Part shown: piece after piece, positions 26,467-36,403 of the stretch | Numbering within the stretch: the stretch's first letter is position 1 | How the letters are laid out: each line of letters begins with the position of its first letter | Assembly: GCA_002842755.1 (NCBI GenBank) | Contig: PHDU01000015.1 | Coordinates: 1-62,136 of the forward strand | Source: Bacteroidetes bacterium HGW-Bacteroidetes-1 | GTDB lineage: Bacteria; Bacteroidota; Bacteroidia; Bacteroidales; F082 | Direction of reading: 5' to 3' | Length of the DNA stretch: 62,136 nt | Translations under genes and position numbers: made by a program | Notes under the pieces: generated by a model | Told to the model about the DNA's origin: nothing | What the model saw: only the letters and a program-made list of their open reading frames with translations | The model's database searches: none

Positions 26467-27096
26467 TTAATGAATAAGGTAAAATAAAGGGAAAAGATAA
26501 ATCCAGATCAAATCAACAAGATGCCAGTATAAACCGGCATTCTCATTGAGTGAATAGTTGTCAGAAGTCAGAAGACCTTTTTTTGTTTTTGAAATTACGA
26601 CGCCAATAAAAATGACACCTATAATAATGTGAAAAGCATGAAGACCGGTCATGAAGAAATACAGAAAGAAAAAGAGAGCTTCTCCTTTCGGGAGATTTGT
26701 GTAATGTTCCATGCCTGGAAATAATCCATGATGTATCTTAGCACTCCATTCAAAATATTTAATAACCAGAAAAACAAATGCAAGAAATACTGTTAAGGAC
26801 ATCAGCTTGATCGCTGTCTTGGTGTTTCCTTTTTGAATTGCAGTGATAGACATGGCGATTGTCATGCTGCTTACCAACAGCACAATTGTATTTATTGTCC
26901 CCATTACAGGACTCAACTCGAAAGAAGACATCAGAAAGGCGTCATGGTTCATATAGCGATAAACCATATATACAATAAAGAGGCCTCCAAATAATAGTAA
27001 TTCGGTAAATAGAAATAACCACATTCCTAATTTAGAAGCCTCAGCATCACGATTATGCCCTGAATTAGGCAAAACGAATCCAGTATGATGTTCCAT
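26467..27096 (-). CDS. coxC: Cytochrome c oxidase subunit III
   Basis: 209 residues from the ATG at 27096. A longer frame runs upstream into coxA but lacks family similarity. KLGMWLFLFTELLLFGGLF is the typical opening, and FMTGLHAFHIIIGVIF and YWHLVDLIWIYLFPLFYLI close the family pattern. Five helices are visible. The start lies four bases after the coxA stop. Confidence 0.93.
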   Translation of the reverse strand: MEHHTGFVLPNSGHNRDAEASKLGMWLFLFTELLLFGGLFIVYMVYRYMNHDAFLMSSFELSPVMGTINTIVLLVSSMTIAMSITAIQKGNTKTAIKLMSLTVFLAFVFLVIKYFEWSAKIHHGLFPGMEHYTNLPKGEALFFFLYFFMTGLHAFHIIIGVIFIGVVISKTKKGLLTSDNYSLNENAGLYWHLVDLIWIYLFPLFYLIH

Positions 27097-27100
27097 ATGA

Positions 27101-28726
27101 TTATTCTTTAATACTTGGTTTATTTTCGTAATCGTAAGGGCCATTTTTTGGCAAAACCGGCATTCGGTCAAAGTTTTGTAAGGGTGGTGGTGAAGTTGTC
27201 TGCCACTCCAGCGTAATACCATTCCATGGATTACGGCCAATCTTCCTTTTGCTTGTATAAAAACCAGAAATAAGATTACCAAGCATCAAAAGCAGTCCGG
27301 TTGCAAGCACCCAGGAACCATAAGTACTGATCATGTTTGGCAGATGAAATTCTGGCAAGTAATCATAGTAACGACGAGGCATCCCCATCAAACCAACAAT
27401 GAGCATCGGGAAATAGAGCATATTGAACCCAATAAAGAATATAGTGAATGCAACGTTTGCCACTTTGACGTTATACATTTTTCCCCAAATTTTCGGATAC
27501 CAATAATGCAAAGCTCCAAAGAAAGCAAAACCAGTACCACCAAACATCACATAATGGAAATGGCCAACAACAAAATGAGTATCATGAAGATGAATATCCG
27601 TTGCCAAAGCCCCTAAAATCAAACCAGTAAAACCTCCGATCATAAACTGAAAAATAAAAGCAAGGGCGTAGAGTAATGGAGGTTGAACATTAATTGAGCC
27701 TTTATAAAGGGTTGCAACCCAATTAAATACTTTGATAGCAGTCGGTATGGCAACAAGGAAAGTAAGCATTGAGAAAATAAATCTGGCAGTTCCACTCATT
27801 CCGGAAGTAAACATATGATGTCCCCAGATAAAGTAGCCAACAAAAGCAATGGCTAAACTAGAGAAGGCAATGGCCTTGTAACCAAAAATAGTCCTTTGTG
27901 TGAAAGTGGGAAGTATTTCTGATATTATACCAAAAGCCGGGAGTGCCATTATATAAACTGCAGGATGAGAATAAATCCAGAAAAGATGTTGATAAAGAAT
28001 TGGATCTCCTCCAATTGAAGGATCAAACAAGCCAACACCAAGCATACGTTCTGCTGCAATCATCAAAAGTGTAATTCCAATGATTGGGGTAGCAAGAACC
28101 TGAATCCATGAGGTAGCATACAATGCCCAGGCAAAAAGTGGCATTTTTAAGAAACTCATTCCGGGAGTTCTTAGTCGATGTATCGTAACAATGAAGTTAA
28201 GACCAGTTAGGATGGATGAAAATCCGAGCACAAAAGCTGCAAGCACAGCCATACTTACATTTGTACCTGTTCTTACACTGTACGGAGCATAAAATGTCCA
28301 TCCGGTATCTGCCGGCCCATCACCGTAAACAAGCGTTGAAAGAGCCATTATTGCACCCAAGATATATATCCACCATGAAAGCAAATTTAAACGTGGAAAG
28401 GAGACATCATCAGTACCAAGCATAATAGGCAGAAAAAAGTTTCCAAAAACAGCAGGAATACTGGGAATTATAAATAGGAAAATCATGATCACACCGTGAA
28501 GCGTGAATAACTGATTGTATGTTTTTGCTTCAACCAAGTCTTTTCCCGGATTGAGCAATTCATATCGCATGAGCAATCCGAGTGTCACACCAACAATGAA
28601 GAAAGTCATCAAAGAGTATAGGTAGAGCAAACCAATTCGCTTGTGATCCACACTAAATATCCAGGAAAAAAGGCCCTTCTTCCCCTGAAAAAAATTAGTG
28701 TTTGCAACGAGTGTTGTCATATACAT
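27101..28726 (-). CDS. coxA: Cytochrome c oxidase subunit I
   Basis: 541 residues with twelve helices. The heme and CuB ligands are visible: FTLHGVIMIF (low-spin heme His), WIYSHPAVYIMALPAFGI (CuB His and the cross-linked Tyr region), WGHHMF (CuB His pair) and HFVVGHFHYVM (heme a3/CuB and low-spin heme His). It reduces oxygen and pumps protons. It begins immediately after the sco stop codon and is followed closely by coxC. Confidence 0.96.
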   Translation of the reverse strand: MYMTTLVANTNFFQGKKGLFSWIFSVDHKRIGLLYLYSLMTFFIVGVTLGLLMRYELLNPGKDLVEAKTYNQLFTLHGVIMIFLFIIPSIPAVFGNFFLPIMLGTDDVSFPRLNLLSWWIYILGAIMALSTLVYGDGPADTGWTFYAPYSVRTGTNVSMAVLAAFVLGFSSILTGLNFIVTIHRLRTPGMSFLKMPLFAWALYATSWIQVLATPIIGITLLMIAAERMLGVGLFDPSIGGDPILYQHLFWIYSHPAVYIMALPAFGIISEILPTFTQRTIFGYKAIAFSSLAIAFVGYFIWGHHMFTSGMSGTARFIFSMLTFLVAIPTAIKVFNWVATLYKGSINVQPPLLYALAFIFQFMIGGFTGLILGALATDIHLHDTHFVVGHFHYVMFGGTGFAFFGALHYWYPKIWGKMYNVKVANVAFTIFFIGFNMLYFPMLIVGLMGMPRRYYDYLPEFHLPNMISTYGSWVLATGLLLMLGNLISGFYTSKRKIGRNPWNGITLEWQTTSPPPLQNFDRMPVLPKNGPYDYENKPSIKE

Positions 28727-29518
28727 TTATAATTTATTGGTTTCTGATTTGCGTTTGTTTGAAACAATCAAATAGGATAGAAAAGACAACGCCAGCAAAA
28801 GAATGACTGTTCCGGAAATTTTAGTTACATTAAACACATATTTTTGTCCTTCAGCATCATAACTGAAACAGAACTTAAGGACTTTGTTAATAGTTGGGCC
28901 TGATTTTCCCATTCCAGCCTCAACGACAGCCATTTTCAGATCGAAAGGCAATACATAAGTTCCATGAAGGTATCTGGTAATTTTACCATCGGGACTTAAT
29001 ACCACCAATGTTGCAGGATGAATGTAATCAGCACCTTCCTGTTTGATCTGATAGCCGATATTATCAAGAAAACGATGAATATTGATACTATCACCTGTAA
29101 AGAAACGCCAGCCATTATCTGTATCTCCTTTCCCAACCAGATTGGAATAGGTACGTTTTTTATTTTGAGCAAGGACAGTTTTTTCTATAGGGCTGAAACT
29201 AATTGTAAAAACCTGATAGTCTTTATTTAGAACAAGATCAGATTTTTTCATTACCTCTGCAAGCCCATTCATAAGTGGGGTACACAAACCAGGGCATTCA
29301 TAATAAACCATTGCAATTACTGTTGGCATTTGTACTGCATCCTTGATGTTGACAAGATTGAAGTTGTCATCCGTAAAATAGATATCATCTTCAATGGACC
29401 GATCGAGCTGCTCGTACACTCCTAATTTTTCATCAGCAGCCAGAAGAATGGGAGAAATGAGCAGAATACTGAACAGGATAATAAAAGTCAAGAAAAAATA
29501 AATTTTTAAATACTTCAT
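28727..29518 (-). CDS. SCO1/SenC-family copper chaperone
   Basis: 263 residues with an N-terminal signal or anchor, a thioredoxin fold with the copper motif ECPGLCTPLM (CxxxC), and a distal His in YIHPATLVVL. A C-terminal membrane helix lies near the end (ISGTVILLLALSFLSYLIV). SCO proteins deliver copper to, or reduce, the CuA site of subunit II, consistent with its place at the head of the oxidase operon. Confidence 0.9.
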   Translation of the reverse strand: MKYLKIYFFLTFIILFSILLISPILLAADEKLGVYEQLDRSIEDDIYFTDDNFNLVNIKDAVQMPTVIAMVYYECPGLCTPLMNGLAEVMKKSDLVLNKDYQVFTISFSPIEKTVLAQNKKRTYSNLVGKGDTDNGWRFFTGDSINIHRFLDNIGYQIKQEGADYIHPATLVVLSPDGKITRYLHGTYVLPFDLKMAVVEAGMGKSGPTINKVLKFCFSYDAEGQKYVFNVTKISGTVILLLALSFLSYLIVSNKRKSETNKL

Positions 29519-29560
29519 TTACAATTATTTAAAGATTTAGAATCGGTTTTTTTTCAAAGT

Positions 29561-29586
29561 GCTAATTTAGAACAAATCTAAATAGC
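29561..29586 (-). promoter_or_regulatory. -7 element inside an inverted repeat, sco-cox promoter
   Basis: The minus strand reads TAGATTTG at 29580-29573, an exact -7 match about 55 bases before the sco ATG. It is enclosed by an imperfect inverted repeat (GCTAATTTAGA and TCTAAATAGC, with one bulged base). No TTG stands at a normal -33 distance, so an activator may be needed or a repressor may occupy the repeat. Confidence 0.45.
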
Positions 29587-29754
29587 AAACAATACTTTTA
29601 AAGGAATGTTTTTAACTCCATTAGAATAAATCGTTGATGAAGCGTTGTTAACGCTGTATGGTTGTTAAATCAAGTAAATATTTTTTTTCTATTTTAAGAA
29701 CAGAAAAAAAATGAATAATTATTTGGATTCAGGTGTAAATTATTTATTCATAGC

Positions 29755-29772
29755 CTTTGATCTACATCAAAG
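29755..29772. promoter_or_regulatory. FNR/CRP-type palindrome
   Basis: CTTTGATCTACATCAAAG is an 18-base palindrome apart from its central bases. It contains TTGAT-N4-ATCAA, the exact FNR consensus of other phyla. It lies about 240 bases upstream of sco, the first gene of the aerobic oxidase operon, a sensible target for an oxygen- or redox-sensing Crp/Fnr protein. The distance to the visible -7 element (about 180 bases) is larger than usual for direct activation. Confidence 0.5.
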
Positions 29773-30026
29773 CTAATGGCAATTAGCATTACAGAGATTC
29801 TGAGCCTTCTTTTTGTCCATTACTCCAAAATTTACATCCCATAAAAAATACATTTGATTAAAAAAAGGAAAATGTAAAAGAATAAGAGTGTGAACAAAAT
29901 TTAACCCCATCTTAAAATAAGAAATTTACAGAATTTTATTGCTAACCAATAGAAATGGTATTTTGGCATGTTAATTGTTATAACAGCATCGTAATTTTCT
30001 ATTAGAGTATTGGTTGGTTAAAAAGG

Positions 30027-30063
30027 AAAAGCCCGGGCGAGTGAATCTCAAACGGGCTTTTTT
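30027..30063. terminator. Terminator after uvrA
   Basis: AAAAGCCCG and CGGGCTTTT pair over nine bases around a 17-base loop. It lies 25 bases beyond the uvrA stop on the minus strand, where the exit sequence is T-rich (CTTTTCC). The plus-strand side also ends in a T-run, so it may work both ways. Confidence 0.75.
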
Positions 30064-30087
30064 AAAGAAACTATTTCTTTTTTTTTT

Positions 30088-32931
30088 TTACGATTCTAGT
30101 TCTTTGGACAAATAGGCGGCTGTATAACTGTACTTATCCTTTGCAATTTGCTCCGGTGAACCTTGACAGAGAATATATCCACCTCTTTCACCTCCTTCAG
30201 GACCAAGATCGATAATATGATCCACAACCTTGATAACTTCCATATTGTGTTCAATAATAAGGACAGTATTTCCCTTATCGACCAGTTTATTAAGAACTTC
30301 CAGTAATACTTTTACATCTTCAAAATGCAACCCTGTTGTTGGTTCGTCGAGGATATAAAGTGTCTTTCCTGTATCTTTCTTCGATAACTCAGTGGCAAGT
30401 TTTACACGCTGCGCTTCTCCGCCTGAGATAGTAGTTGAAGGTTGTCCAAGACTAAGATATCCTAATCCAACATCTTTTAAAGTTTTGATTTTATGTTGAA
30501 TGGAAGGAATATTCTCAAAAAAATCAATGGCATGGTCAATTGTCAGGTTAAGAATATCATTGATTGATTTACCTCTGTAACGCACTTCCAATGTTTCGCG
30601 GTTATAACGTTTTCCGCCACACTCCTCGCAAGGTACAGAAACATCCGGAAGAAAATTCATCTCAATGATTCTAACACCAGCACCCTTGCATGTTTCGCAT
30701 CGACCACCTGTAACATTGAATGAAAAACGACCGGGTTTATAACCTCGTATCTTTGATTCTGGCAGATCGCCAAAAAGCTTTCTAATCTCATCAAAGATCT
30801 TGGTATATGTTGCCGGGTTCGATCGAGGTGTTCTTCCAATGGGTGACTGATCAACTTCAATTACCTTGTCTAAATAATTCAGTCCGTCAATACTATCATA
30901 AGGCAATGGTTCTTTTAATGAATTATAAAAAAACTGGCTTAATATAGGATAAAGTGTTTCTTTGATTAGACTTGATTTTCCTGAGCCGGAAACGCCGGTG
31001 ATACAAACCATCTTGCCCAAAGGCAATTCTAAAGTAACATTTTTTAGGTTATTACCTCTTGCCCCTTTCAGTACAACAGACTTCCCCTTATGTCCTTTTC
31101 TTCTTTCAGAAGGCACTTCAATTTTCTTTTTTCCGCTTAGGTAATCACAAGTTATGCTGTGGCAATCGATCATCTGTCCAGGTTTACCTTGTGCAACAAT
31201 ATGTCCGCCATGAATACCAGCACCCGGGCCAATATCCACCACGTAATCAGCTGCAAGAATGGTATCTTTGTCGTGCTCGACAACAATAACTGAATTCCCA
31301 ATATCACGTAATTGCTTTAAGGATTCAATCAGGCGGTGATTGTCCCGCTGATGCAAACCTATACTTGGCTCATCAAGGATATAAAGAACTCCGGTAAGTT
31401 GTGATCCAATCTGTGTTGCAAGACGAATACGTTGTGATTCACCGCCTGACAATGTATTTGAAGGCCGGTTCAAATTGAGATAGTCGATACCTACCTCGAG
31501 TAAAAAATCGATTCGCTTTTCTATTTCGCGCAATACTTCACGGCCAATTTGCAACTGCTTCTCAGATAACTTCTCAGGCAGATTCTTAACCCATTCGGAT
31601 AGATGGGTTATATCCATGGCAGCAACCTCAGCAATATTTTTTCCATCCAATAAGAAAAATCTTGATTCTTTCTTCAGTCGGGTTCCTTCGCACGTTGGGC
31701 AATTCACGTGGTTCATAAATCCTGAAGCCCAGCGCCTGATAGCAGGAGACGCTGTTTCATTGTTTTGATTTGAAATAAAGTTTATTATCCCTTCAAAATT
31801 AAGCGTATAAGAAGAAATAATTCCAAGATATTCTTTTTTTACTTCAAAACTTTCGGTGGAACCGTAGAGGAGCGTGTTAATGGCTTCATCTGAAATTTCA
31901 TTGATGGGTGTATTCAATGTAAAGCCATATTTGAGTCCTATGGCCTCAATCTGTCCAAATATCCAATTATTTTTGTATTCACCCAAAGGTGTAAGCCCTC
32001 CTTTTTTGATGCTCAATGTATCATCCGGGATAATTTTTGCTAGATCAATCTCCGTAATTTCACCAAGCCCATTACAATTGGAACATGCCCCATAAGGTGA
32101 ATTGAAGGAGAAAGTATTGGGTTCGGGTTCGTTGTAAGAAAGTCCGGTGGAAGGACACATGAGCATTTTACTATAAAAGCGCAAGACTTTCTGATCAGGT
32201 TCCCAGAGTTGAAGTAGTCCTTTGCCATGTTTCATTGCTGTTTGCACTGATTGCGAAAGTCTGTTTCTGTCGGAATGGTTCAAGTCAATTCTATCGATAA
32301 CTATTTCAATGTCGTGGACTTTGTACCTATCCAATTGCATACCAAAAGTGATGTCGCGCATCTCACCGTCAACACGAACTTTAAGAAATCCTGTTTGACG
32401 AATCTGCTCAAAAAGTTCTCGATAGTGTCCTTTTCGTGCTCTGACAACTGGTGAAAGAAGCACAATCCGATGATTTTGATACTGTTGTAGAATCAAATCC
32501 ACGATTTGATCTTCAGAGTAACGAACCATTTTTTCACCAGTTTCATATGAAAAGGCTTCAGAAGTTCGGGCATAAAGCAACCGCATGAAATCGTAGATTT
32601 CAGTAATAGTACCTACAGTTGATCTCGGATTTCGGTTTACAGATTTCTGCTCAATAGAAATAACAGGACTCAAGCCTGTTATTTTATCCACGTCAGGACG
32701 CTCCATGCTCCCTATAAACTGACGCGCATATGCCGAAAACGATTCCATATATCTTCTTTGACCTTCAGCATAGATGGTATCAAAAGCAAGAGAAGATTTT
32801 CCACTTCCACTCAAGCCAGTAATTACAACCAACTCATTCCGGGGTATTTTAAGATCGATATTTTTGAGATTATGCACGCGTGCACCTAAAATCTCAAGGT
32901 ATTTATCTTCAGCAAAAGTATTTTCAGTCAT
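30088..32931 (-). CDS. uvrA: Excinuclease ABC subunit A
   Basis: 947 residues, the normal length. Two ABC ATPase modules are present: [14 protein letters not shown] and [14 protein letters not shown] for Walker A, with [14 protein letters not shown] and [14 protein letters not shown] as the two signature motifs. The zinc sites [22 protein letters not shown] and CETCKGAG with [10 protein letters not shown] are all intact. It recognises bulky DNA damage together with UvrB. It lies 45 bases downstream of the lytic transglycosylase gene on the same strand. Confidence 0.96.
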   Translation of the reverse strand: MTENTFAEDKYLEILGARVHNLKNIDLKIPRNELVVITGLSGSGKSSLAFDTIYAEGQRRYMESFSAYARQFIGSMERPDVDKITGLSPVISIEQKSVNRNPRSTVGTITEIYDFMRLLYARTSEAFSYETGEKMVRYSEDQIVDLILQQYQNHRIVLLSPVVRARKGHYRELFEQIRQTGFLKVRVDGEMRDITFGMQLDRYKVHDIEIVIDRIDLNHSDRNRLSQSVQTAMKHGKGLLQLWEPDQKVLRFYSKMLMCPSTGLSYNEPEPNTFSFNSPYGACSNCNGLGEITEIDLAKIIPDDTLSIKKGGLTPLGEYKNNWIFGQIEAIGLKYGFTLNTPINEISDEAINTLLYGSTESFEVKKEYLGIISSYTLNFEGIINFISNQNNETASPAIRRWASGFMNHVNCPTCEGTRLKKESRFFLLDGKNIAEVAAMDITHLSEWVKNLPEKLSEKQLQIGREVLREIEKRIDFLLEVGIDYLNLNRPSNTLSGGESQRIRLATQIGSQLTGVLYILDEPSIGLHQRDNHRLIESLKQLRDIGNSVIVVEHDKDTILAADYVVDIGPGAGIHGGHIVAQGKPGQMIDCHSITCDYLSGKKKIEVPSERRKGHKGKSVVLKGARGNNLKNVTLELPLGKMVCITGVSGSGKSSLIKETLYPILSQFFYNSLKEPLPYDSIDGLNYLDKVIEVDQSPIGRTPRSNPATYTKIFDEIRKLFGDLPESKIRGYKPGRFSFNVTGGRCETCKGAGVRIIEMNFLPDVSVPCEECGGKRYNRETLEVRYRGKSINDILNLTIDHAIDFFENIPSIQHKIKTLKDVGLGYLSLGQPSTTISGGEAQRVKLATELSKKDTGKTLYILDEPTTGLHFEDVKVLLEVLNKLVDKGNTVLIIEHNMEVIKVVDHIIDLGPEGGERGGYILCQGSPEQIAKDKYSYTAAYLSKELES

Positions 32932-32976
32932 GAATTAATTCAGAATTATGACAACAGAGGAATTCTGATAACCTCA

Positions 32977-33942
32977 TCATTCTTCACTTTTTGATTTGAT
33001 AAAAGCATGGGTCATTTTGAACGAACCTTCAGGTAATTTTATAATATAGCGCTTTCCTGCTGCTACTATCAGCTGGTTCGACCTGAGCCATGGATTATAC
33101 ATTTTTAATAATTTATAGGTAATTCCTTTTTCTTTTGAAAACTCAGCCAGATTGTTTATTGAGGTATCAGCAATAAAATCACTGGACGACAAAGGCTGGT
33201 ACAGTTTTTCAAATTCCGGATAAAAACCATACTTATTCGGGTCAGTTATTATCATTTTCATTGCAATCATTCTGAATAGATAACGTTCTGTTTCTTCGGC
33301 CATCAGCATATCAAAATATGAATCTGCCATCTGATCATTCATAAAACCATCAATACGGCGGCTTCCGGCATTGTATGCAGCGGCAACCAATGCCCAATTT
33401 TTGTACTTATCAAAAGCTTTTAGAAAATATCGGCAGGCCGCTTCGGTTGATTTTTCGACATGGTACCGCTCATCAACATCAGTATTGATCTCAAGACCAA
33501 ATTCCTTCCCTGTAGTTTCAAGAAATTGCCAAAATCCAACGGCACCAGCAGAAGATTTACTATTGGTGAGATTGCTCTCAATCATACTGAGGTATTTGAA
33601 ATCTTCAGGAATTCCATTTGCTTTCAAAATAGGTTCAATTACAGGAAACCATCTACTGGCACGCTTAAGCAACAAGAGTGTTGAACTATGCCAATAGGTG
33701 TTAACGATAAGTTCGCGTTCGAGGTTTTCCGTCACATAAAATAGCTCGACTGGTACTTTCTCGCCCGCAAAAACCAATTCATCAGGGATATTAAAACTGA
33801 CAATCCTATAATTCTGACTGCCAACAATTATATTTTCATCAGATTGAGCCACTACATGGGTCCTTTCGCCAATAACAAAAAATAGCAATCCCAGAAAACT
33901 GGCAACACCCAGAAAAATAATTGAAATTATGTGCTTTTTTAA
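32977..33942 (-). CDS. Membrane-bound lytic transglycosylase with LysM-like C-terminus
   Basis: 321 residues from the Met at 33942; another Met is six codons earlier. An N-terminal hydrophobic segment precedes an SLT (family 1, MltD-like) domain: YLSMIESNLTNSKSSAGAVG with the catalytic Glu, then FWQFLETTGKEFGL and WALVAAAYNAGSRRI. A C-terminal piece (FSKEKGITYKLLKMYNPWL) resembles a LysM repeat. It cleaves peptidoglycan strands to anhydromuramyl products, the substrates of AnmK encoded at 54277. Confidence 0.88.
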   Translation of the reverse strand, partial: LKKHIISIIFLGVASFLGLLFFVIGERTHVVAQSDENIIVGSQNYRIVSFNIPDELVFAGEKVPVELFYVTENLERELIVNTYWHSSTLLLLKRASRWFPVIEPILKANGIPEDFKYLSMIESNLTNSKSSAGAVGFWQFLETTGKEFGLEINTDVDERYHVEKSTEAACRYFLKAFDKYKNWALVAAAYNAGSRRIDGFMNDQMADSYFDMLMAEETERYLFRMIAMKMIITDPNKYGFYPEFEKLYQPLSSSDFIADTSINNLAEFSKEKGITYKLLKMYNPWLRSNQLIVAAGKRYIIKLPEGSFKMTHAFIKSKSEE

Positions 33943-34038
33943 CATAGAACTGAGAATCAAAAATGAAAGATAATTATTTAGAAGCCCTCAAACAAAATAT
34001 TAAAATTTTTAGGTGTCTATATTCTCACAAAGAGAACT

Positions 34039-34581
34039 TTAAAACGGACTGATGAAATCTCTAAACAGAGGAGCGTGTTGATCTTTTTCTGATAAAACCG
34101 GAGATTCAATTCCCCAATCAATATTCAGGTCGGGATCATTCCAACGAATACTGCCTTCAGATGCTTTATTGTACAAATTCGTGCATTTGTAAAAAAATAC
34201 TGTGTTATCCTCCATTGTAACAAATCCATGAGCAAACCCTGGTGGCACCCAATACATCCATTTATTTGACTCAGTTAGCAAAATAGAAGCCCATTCTCCG
34301 TAGGTAGGTGAGTTTTTTCGTATATCAACGGCAACATCAAGAACTGCACCTTTCATAACCCGTACTAATTTTCCCTGTGCATAAGGAGGGGCCTGAAAGT
34401 GTAGTCCACGTAAAACTCCTTTCACTGATTTCGATTCATTATCCTGAATAAAGTTGTGATCAATGCCATGCTGAGAAAACTTATCCTTATTATATGATTC
34501 GAAAAAATAGCCACGGTTGTCTTCAAATACAACGGGCTTAACAATGAGCAGATCGGAAATTTTAGTTTCAATTATTTCCAT
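34039..34581 (-). CDS. rmlC: dTDP-4-dehydrorhamnose 3,5-epimerase
   Basis: 180 residues. GVLRGLHFQAPPYAQGKLVR with the catalytic His, DVAVDIRKNSPTYGEW and WVPPGFAHGFVTMED are diagnostic of RmlC. It epimerises the keto-sugar intermediate of dTDP-L-rhamnose synthesis for surface glycans. The other rml genes are not in the window, so it stands apart here from rmlA, B and D. Confidence 0.93.
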   Translation of the reverse strand: MEIIETKISDLLIVKPVVFEDNRGYFFESYNKDKFSQHGIDHNFIQDNESKSVKGVLRGLHFQAPPYAQGKLVRVMKGAVLDVAVDIRKNSPTYGEWASILLTESNKWMYWVPPGFAHGFVTMEDNTVFFYKCTNLYNKASEGSIRWNDPDLNIDWGIESPVLSEKDQHAPLFRDFISPF

Positions 34582-34664
34582 AATATACTAATAATATAAT
34601 TAATTGAATGAATAGCAAAGCAAAACTGATTGAAACAATAGACTACAACCTTTATCTTAGTTTA

Positions 34665-36056
34665 CTAAAGATGAATTACTTCACCATATGCATCCGCAGT
34701 AGCTTCCATTATGGCTTCAGACATTGTTGGATGAGGATGAATTGTCTTAATAATTTCATGGCCTGTTGTTTCAAGTTTGCGGGCAGCAACAGCCTCTGCA
34801 ATCATTTCCGTTACATTGTCACCGATCATGTGGCAACCAAGCCATTCTCCATATTTTGCATCAAAGATTACTTTCACGAAACCGTCCTTATTACCGGCTG
34901 CACTGGCTTTACCAGAGGCTGAAAACGGGAATTTCCCAACTTTGATTTCATATCCGGCATCTTTCGCTTGCTTTTCTGTCATCCCCACAGATGCAACCTC
35001 AGGATTGGTATAAGTACAGGAAGGGATATTACCATAATCAATTGGATCTGGGTTGAGTCCACAAATAGCTTCTACGCATGTGATGCCTTCATGAGAGGCT
35101 GTATGAGCAAGTGCAGGTCCATGAACTATATCGCCAATGGCATAAACACCATCAACATTGGTGCGATAAAAATCATCTACAATTACTTTTCCTTTTTCTG
35201 TTTTAACGCCTGTATCTTCCAATCCCAAACCTTCAAGATTGGTTACGGTGCCAACCGCTGACAAAACAATCTCGGCATCCACCACTTCTTCACCTTTCTT
35301 GGTTTTGATGGTAACTTTGCACAAGTCACCATTGATTGCAACTTTCTCGACAGATGCATTGGTCATCACCTTAATCTTTGCTTTTTTAAAAGAGCGTTCT
35401 AATTGTTTTGAAACTTCTTCATCTTCAATTGGAAGTATATTTGGAAGAAACTCAACCAAAGTAACATCCACTCCCATTGAATTATAGAAGAAAGCAAACT
35501 CACTTCCTATTGCTCCAGAACCTACTACAACCATTGATTTTGGAAGCTGAGGCAACACCATAGCATCCCGATAACCAATAATTTTTTTCCCGTCCAGTTT
35601 CAAGTTGGGTAACTCACGAGAACGTGCACCAGTAGCAAGAATAACGTGATCTGCTTCAAAAACCGTTTTCTCCTTTTTGCTATCTGTCACTTCAACTTTC
35701 TTCCCTTTTAAGAGTTTTGCGGTTCCGGATATCAATTCAATTTTATTCTTTTTAAACAGGTATTGAACCCCTTTACTCATTCCTTCTGCAACACCTCTGC
35801 TACGTTTAACAATTGCATCAAAGTCGGGTTTGGGTTCTGTTTCAAGAAGGATTCCATAATCTGCGGAATGTTTCATATAATTGAAAACCTGTGCGCTTTT
35901 CAGTAGTGCTTTTGTTGGAATGCAACCCCAGTTGAGGCAAACACCACCAATTTCAGCCTTTTCAATTACGGCCACTTTTTTTCCAAGTTGTGAAGCTCTT
36001 ATTGCAGCCACATAACCTCCCGGGCCGCTTCCAATTACTATAATATCGTATTTCAT
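34665..36056 (-). CDS. lpdA: Dihydrolipoyl dehydrogenase
   Basis: 463 residues from the second Met. YDIIVIGSGPGGYVAAIRA binds FAD, GGVCLNWGCIPTKALL holds the redox disulfide, VVGSGAIGSEFAFFYNSMG is the NAD site, and HPHPTMSEAIMEA gives the catalytic His-Glu pair. It is the E3 component of 2-oxoacid dehydrogenase or glycine cleavage complexes. No E1 or E2 gene is adjacent. Confidence 0.94.
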   Translation of the reverse strand: MKYDIIVIGSGPGGYVAAIRASQLGKKVAVIEKAEIGGVCLNWGCIPTKALLKSAQVFNYMKHSADYGILLETEPKPDFDAIVKRSRGVAEGMSKGVQYLFKKNKIELISGTAKLLKGKKVEVTDSKKEKTVFEADHVILATGARSRELPNLKLDGKKIIGYRDAMVLPQLPKSMVVVGSGAIGSEFAFFYNSMGVDVTLVEFLPNILPIEDEEVSKQLERSFKKAKIKVMTNASVEKVAINGDLCKVTIKTKKGEEVVDAEIVLSAVGTVTNLEGLGLEDTGVKTEKGKVIVDDFYRTNVDGVYAIGDIVHGPALAHTASHEGITCVEAICGLNPDPIDYGNIPSCTYTNPEVASVGMTEKQAKDAGYEIKVGKFPFSASGKASAAGNKDGFVKVIFDAKYGEWLGCHMIGDNVTEMIAEAVAARKLETTGHEIIKTIHPHPTMSEAIMEATADAYGEVIHL

Positions 36057-36284
36057 AAACAATTAATTTTTAATTGGGAATTTTTCATTGCAAAAGTACA
36101 AAAATCCAGTTTGTAACTTCCGGATTTGAAAGTTAGAAAAACATCCTCTGAAAAGCAAGTAAATAGAATGTTGTGTAAATCATAACATTCATCTGTTTTA
36201 AACAAGATACATAATAAAAAGTTGAATCGTTTCTTTAATAAAAGACCAAAATTTTAATAATCGGAACAAGTAGAAAAAAAATAG

Positions 36285-36313
36285 TTGGTATGAGCCTCAC
36301 TTAATTATCTTTG
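36285..36313 (+). promoter_or_regulatory. Promoter of the structured leader and methyltransferase-like gene
   Basis: TATCTTTG at 36306-36313 is an exact -7 match and TTG at 36285-36287 stands 18 bases before it. Transcription would start at about 36318-36320, the first bases of the structured element. Confidence 0.6.
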
Positions 36314-36317
36314 TGGC

Positions 36318-36385
36318 GAACTTCCGGTATTTTAACTCTCTACTTGCATAAACCGCCGGTAAGGAGACCGGCAATCCGGGAGTTC
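36318..36385 (+). ncRNA. Structured 5' leader, possible riboswitch or RNA thermometer
   Basis: GAACTTCCGG (36318-36327) and CCGGGAGTTC (36376-36385) pair over ten bases with one G-U pair. Inside, GCCGGT and ACCGGC (36355-36360, 36367-36372) form a perfect six-base hairpin whose loop is AAGGAG. CTCTCT in the long 5' internal strand could pair with part of that loop, giving a pseudoknot. The element begins at the predicted RNA 5' end and finishes 18 bases before the ATG. It is much more GC-rich than its surroundings. It does not match a riboswitch class I can recall; the consensus and ligand are unknown. Confidence 0.5.
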
Positions 36386-36403
36386 ATTTTAAATAATCAA
36401 CAT

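Larger units (their letters stand above)
29519..30087. other. Control region of the oxidase operon (569-base gap)
   Basis: The gap holds a -7 element inside an inverted repeat, an FNR-type palindrome and the uvrA terminator, each listed separately. Next to the FNR-type site is a second small inverted repeat, GCTAAT-GGCA-ATTAGC (29772-29787). Between 29790 and 30025 the sequence is A/T-rich and no gene or further site is recognisable. Confidence 0.6.

Noticed and set aside
32940-32968. Inverted repeat TCAGAATT/AATTCTGA between the lytic transglycosylase gene and uvrA
   Set aside because: Only eight-base arms with a 13-base spacer and no T-run on the minus strand; not convincing as a terminator or operator.
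36311-36403. Upstream extension of the methyltransferase-like frame starting inside the -7 element
   Set aside because: The added residues are Arg/Pro-rich without membrane character, and the extension overlaps the promoter and the structured leader; the ATG at 36404 gives the family-like start.
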